Positions 5,714 through 7,139 of a stretch of DNA of 7,139 nucleotides are shown here, in pieces. This DNA is from Trueperaceae bacterium (GTDB taxonomy: Bacteria > Deinococcota > Deinococci > Deinococcales > Trueperaceae), in contig SKSV01000062.1 in NCBI GenBank assembly GCA_007122815.1, positions 1 to 7,139 on the forward strand, read 5' to 3'. The position numbers and the translations under genes were made by a program. The notes under the pieces were generated by a model. That model had not been told where the DNA came from. It made no database searches and saw nothing but the letters and a program-made list of their open reading frames with translations. Within the stretch, counting starts at the first letter, position 1, and each line of letters starts with the position of its first letter.

Positions 5714-6934
5714 ATGCCCGTCTACACTTACCGCGCGCGAGACCGCAGCGGCAAGGTCGTGACCGCCACGATGGAGGCCGCCACCGAACGCGAGGTGGCC
5801 GCGTCGCTGCGCGACAAGGGCATGTTCGTCTCGGAGATCAAACCTCCCGCGCGCGGTCTCAACATGGACATCAAGATGCCGGCGTTCATGGACGCGCCGG
5901 GCCTGCGCGACGTGACGATCTTCAGCCGCCAGTTCGCGACGGTCATAGCCGCCGGCCTCCCGGTGGTCCAGTCGCTCAACATCCTGCAGCGCCAGGCCGA
6001 CAAGCGCGGGATGAAGGAGGCGCTGAACAAGATCCGGCAAGACGTCGAGACCGGCCTACCTCTCTCCGACGCGCTGGCCAAGTTCCCGCGCATCTTCAAC
6101 AAGCTCTACATCTACCTCGCGCGCGCGGGGGAGGTATCGGGCAACCTCGACGGCATCCTCGAGCGCGTCGCGACCTACATGGAGAAGCAGCAGGCGATCC
6201 GCGGCAAGGTCAAGTCAGCGATGACCTACCCCGCGGTCGTGCTCGTGATCGCCATCGCGGTGACGTTCTTCCTGCTGACCGGGATCGTGCCGCAGTTCGC
6301 CCAGATCCTCGACCAGCTCGGGGGTGACCTGCCGCTCATCACGCAGGTCCTAGTCGCGATCAGCGATTTCCTGCGCTTCCAGTGGTACATCCTGCTGGCC
6401 GTGGTCGTGGCGACGGTGGTCGGTATCGGCTTCTACTACCGCACGAACAACGGTCGTCACGTCATCGACCGCATCCTGCTGAGGTTGCCGGTGCTCGGAA
6501 CGCTCGTGCAGAAGAGTTCGATCGCGAGCTTCTCCCAGACCTTCGGGCTGCTCCTGCGCAGCGGCGTCAACATCGTCGAGGCGATCGACATCACCAAGGG
6601 AACGGCCGGCAACGCCATCGTCGAGGACATCCTCACGGAGACTAAGGACGCCGTGCAGCGAGGCGAGCAGGTGAGCGTGACGCTGATGAAGTACCCCCAG
6701 GTCTTCCCGCCGCTGGTGAGCTCGATGGTCGCGATCGGTGAGGAGACAGGCGCCATCGACGCGATGCTCGAGAAGATCGCGGAGTTCTACGAGCGCGAGG
6801 TGGACGAGGCCGTCGAAGGACTCACCGCCGCCCTCGAGCCCATGCTCATAGTCTTCCTCGGCGTCGTGGTCGGCTTCATCGTGGCCGGCATGTTCCTGCC
6901 GATGTTCGCGATCATCGGGCAGCTGAGCGGGTAG
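5714..6934 (+). CDS. pilC: Type IV pilus / type II secretion inner-membrane platform protein PilC (GspF family)
   Basis: PilC is the polytopic inner-membrane platform on which the assembly and retraction ATPases of type IV pili act; it is also central to DNA uptake and twitching in pilus-bearing bacteria. The 406-residue length is normal. The N-terminal YTYRARDRSGKVV (4-16) is the usual cytoplasmic start. Two T2SF domains follow: about 68-192, with GEVSGNLDGILERVA at 139-153, and about 270-396, with the matching GEETGAIDAMLEKIA at 342-356. Three membrane segments are visible, at about 172-192, 224-242 and 376-400, as the family expects. PVLGTLVQKSSIASFSQTFGLLL (from 259) is also characteristic. 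A GspF of a type II secretion system cannot be excluded, since no pilB, pilT, pilM or secretin gene is in view. It diverges from the oxidoreductase operon and is followed within 13 bases by a possible insertion-sequence end. Confidence 0.95.
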   Translation: MPVYTYRARDRSGKVVTATMEAATEREVAASLRDKGMFVSEIKPPARGLNMDIKMPAFMDAPGLRDVTIFSRQFATVIAAGLPVVQSLNILQRQADKRGMKEALNKIRQDVETGLPLSDALAKFPRIFNKLYIYLARAGEVSGNLDGILERVATYMEKQQAIRGKVKSAMTYPAVVLVIAIAVTFFLLTGIVPQFAQILDQLGGDLPLITQVLVAISDFLRFQWYILLAVVVATVVGIGFYYRTNNGRHVIDRILLRLPVLGTLVQKSSIASFSQTFGLLLRSGVNIVEAIDITKGTAGNAIVEDILTETKDAVQRGEQVSVTLMKYPQVFPPLVSSMVAIGEETGAIDAMLEKIAEFYEREVDEAVEGLTAALEPMLIVFLGVVVGFIVAGMFLPMFAIIGQLSG

Positions 6935-7088
6935 CGCTTCAGAGGCCTGTAGAGGCCCATTGATCCTGGCGGACTTCGGCATTTCGTAAGAGCGATGGCG
7001 GAGGTGTGGCGCTCCGAAGAATGTGGCATTTCGAGTGAGAGGTTGTTGCCGATCGGGCTCGTGCGACCGCAGCTAGTGGTTCTTAACG

Positions 7089-7139
7089 ATGGCCAGAACG
7101 ACGTATGGGGCAGCCTTCGAAGCGAAGATTGCCCCATAC
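7089..7139 (+). CDS. Possible IS3-type transposase OrfA, first 17 codons (runs off right edge)
   Basis: The frame from the ATG at 7089 reads MARTTYGAAFEAKIAPY to the last base without a stop. It resembles the opening of the HTH (PF01527-type) OrfA proteins of IS3-family elements, which commonly begin with a basic residue, Thr/Tyr, then xxFKAKVALEAL. Here FEAKIA fits, but PY in place of LE is unusual. No strong ribosome site is seen (AGCTAGTGG is the nearest purine-rich stretch). Seventeen residues cannot prove the family. The same bases form a strong inverted repeat, so the coding reading may be coincidental. Confidence 0.35.
   Translation, partial: MARTTYGAAFEAKIAPY
7103..7139. repeat. Near-perfect hairpin at the right edge
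   Basis: GTATGGGGCA (7103-7112) and TGCCCCATAC (7130-7139) are exact reverse complements. Inside them CTTCG (7115-7119) and CGAAG (7123-7127) also pair, leaving a 3-base AAG loop, one G/T and one C/A position. The whole is a 17-position stem that ends on the last base. It could be a terminator for pilC (T-tract would lie outside the window), part of a mobile element, or a chance or assembly feature of a sequence end. Confidence 0.6.

Larger units (their letters stand above)
6948..7139 (+). mobile_element. Possible left end of an IS3-family-like insertion sequence (partial)
   Basis: From 6948 the sequence begins TGTAGAGGCCC and continues to GGCGGAC at 6968-6974. This recalls the TGTA, then CCC, then GGAC layout of many IS3-family ends. 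The stretch is about 58% G+C by my count, below the neighbouring genes. It has a 9-base direct repeat, GGCATTTCG, at 6978-6986 and 7025-7033, and is followed at 7089 by a reading frame resembling the start of an IS3 OrfA. The 141 bases before that ATG are long for this family. The right end, target duplication and most of any transposase are outside the window, so this is a tentative call. Otherwise the stretch is an unexplained structured intergenic region. Confidence 0.4.

Noticed and set aside
6978..7033. Two GGCATTTCG copies as the start of a CRISPR or tandem array
   Set aside because: Only two 9-base copies, and the flanks differ; it is better explained as internal to an IS end or chance.
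6787..7137. 116-codon minus-strand open frame over the end of pilC and the right edge
   Set aside because: Ser/Arg/Pro-rich translation without domains, antisense to the conserved C-terminus of PilC.

Overview
The window is about two-thirds G+C and gene-dense on both strands. Three predicted lipoproteins with lipobox cysteines, a type IV pilus/type II secretion inner-membrane protein (PilC/GspF family), a molybdopterin oxidoreductase with FdhD, and Shine-Dalgarno-led starts suggest a high-G+C bacterium with an envelope of the Gram-negative or Deinococcota type. A Truepera-like Deinococcota member is my best guess, but it rests on overall impression and no marker gene here proves it.

Layout, left to right. 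(1) 1-644, minus strand: 5' part of a secreted lipoprotein with a bacterial Ig-like (Big_2) domain, running off the left edge. (2) 645-798: divergent promoter region. (3) 799-1395, plus: a small lipoprotein of unknown function, followed by a strong 14-bp-stem hairpin. (4) 1510-2307, plus: a lipoprotein made of seven 22-23-residue leucine-rich repeats. (5) 2318-2348: a perfect 10-bp-stem hairpin between the convergent LRR gene and fdhD. (6) 2331-5494, minus: a two-gene operon, an FdhF/YdeP-type molybdopterin oxidoreductase followed by fdhD, overlapping by 4 bases (GTGA). (7) 5495-5713: divergent intergenic region rich in inverted repeats. (8) 5714-6934, plus: pilC. (9) 6935-7139: a less G+C-rich tail that looks like the left end of an insertion sequence, with the first 17 codons of a possible IS3-type OrfA running off the right edge. 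A strong inverted repeat ends exactly on the last base.

How the genes fit together. FdhD is the sulfurtransferase that activates the molybdenum cofactor of formate-dehydrogenase-type enzymes, so its coupling to the oxidoreductase is a coherent enzyme-plus-maturation unit. No electron-transfer subunit is encoded beside it, so its redox partner is unknown. PilC stands without other pilus genes in view. The three lipoproteins share only envelope location; I see no evidence that they form one system. I found no CRISPR array, tRNA, rRNA or defence system. The most unusual items are the inverted repeats before pilC and the structured, probably mobile right edge.
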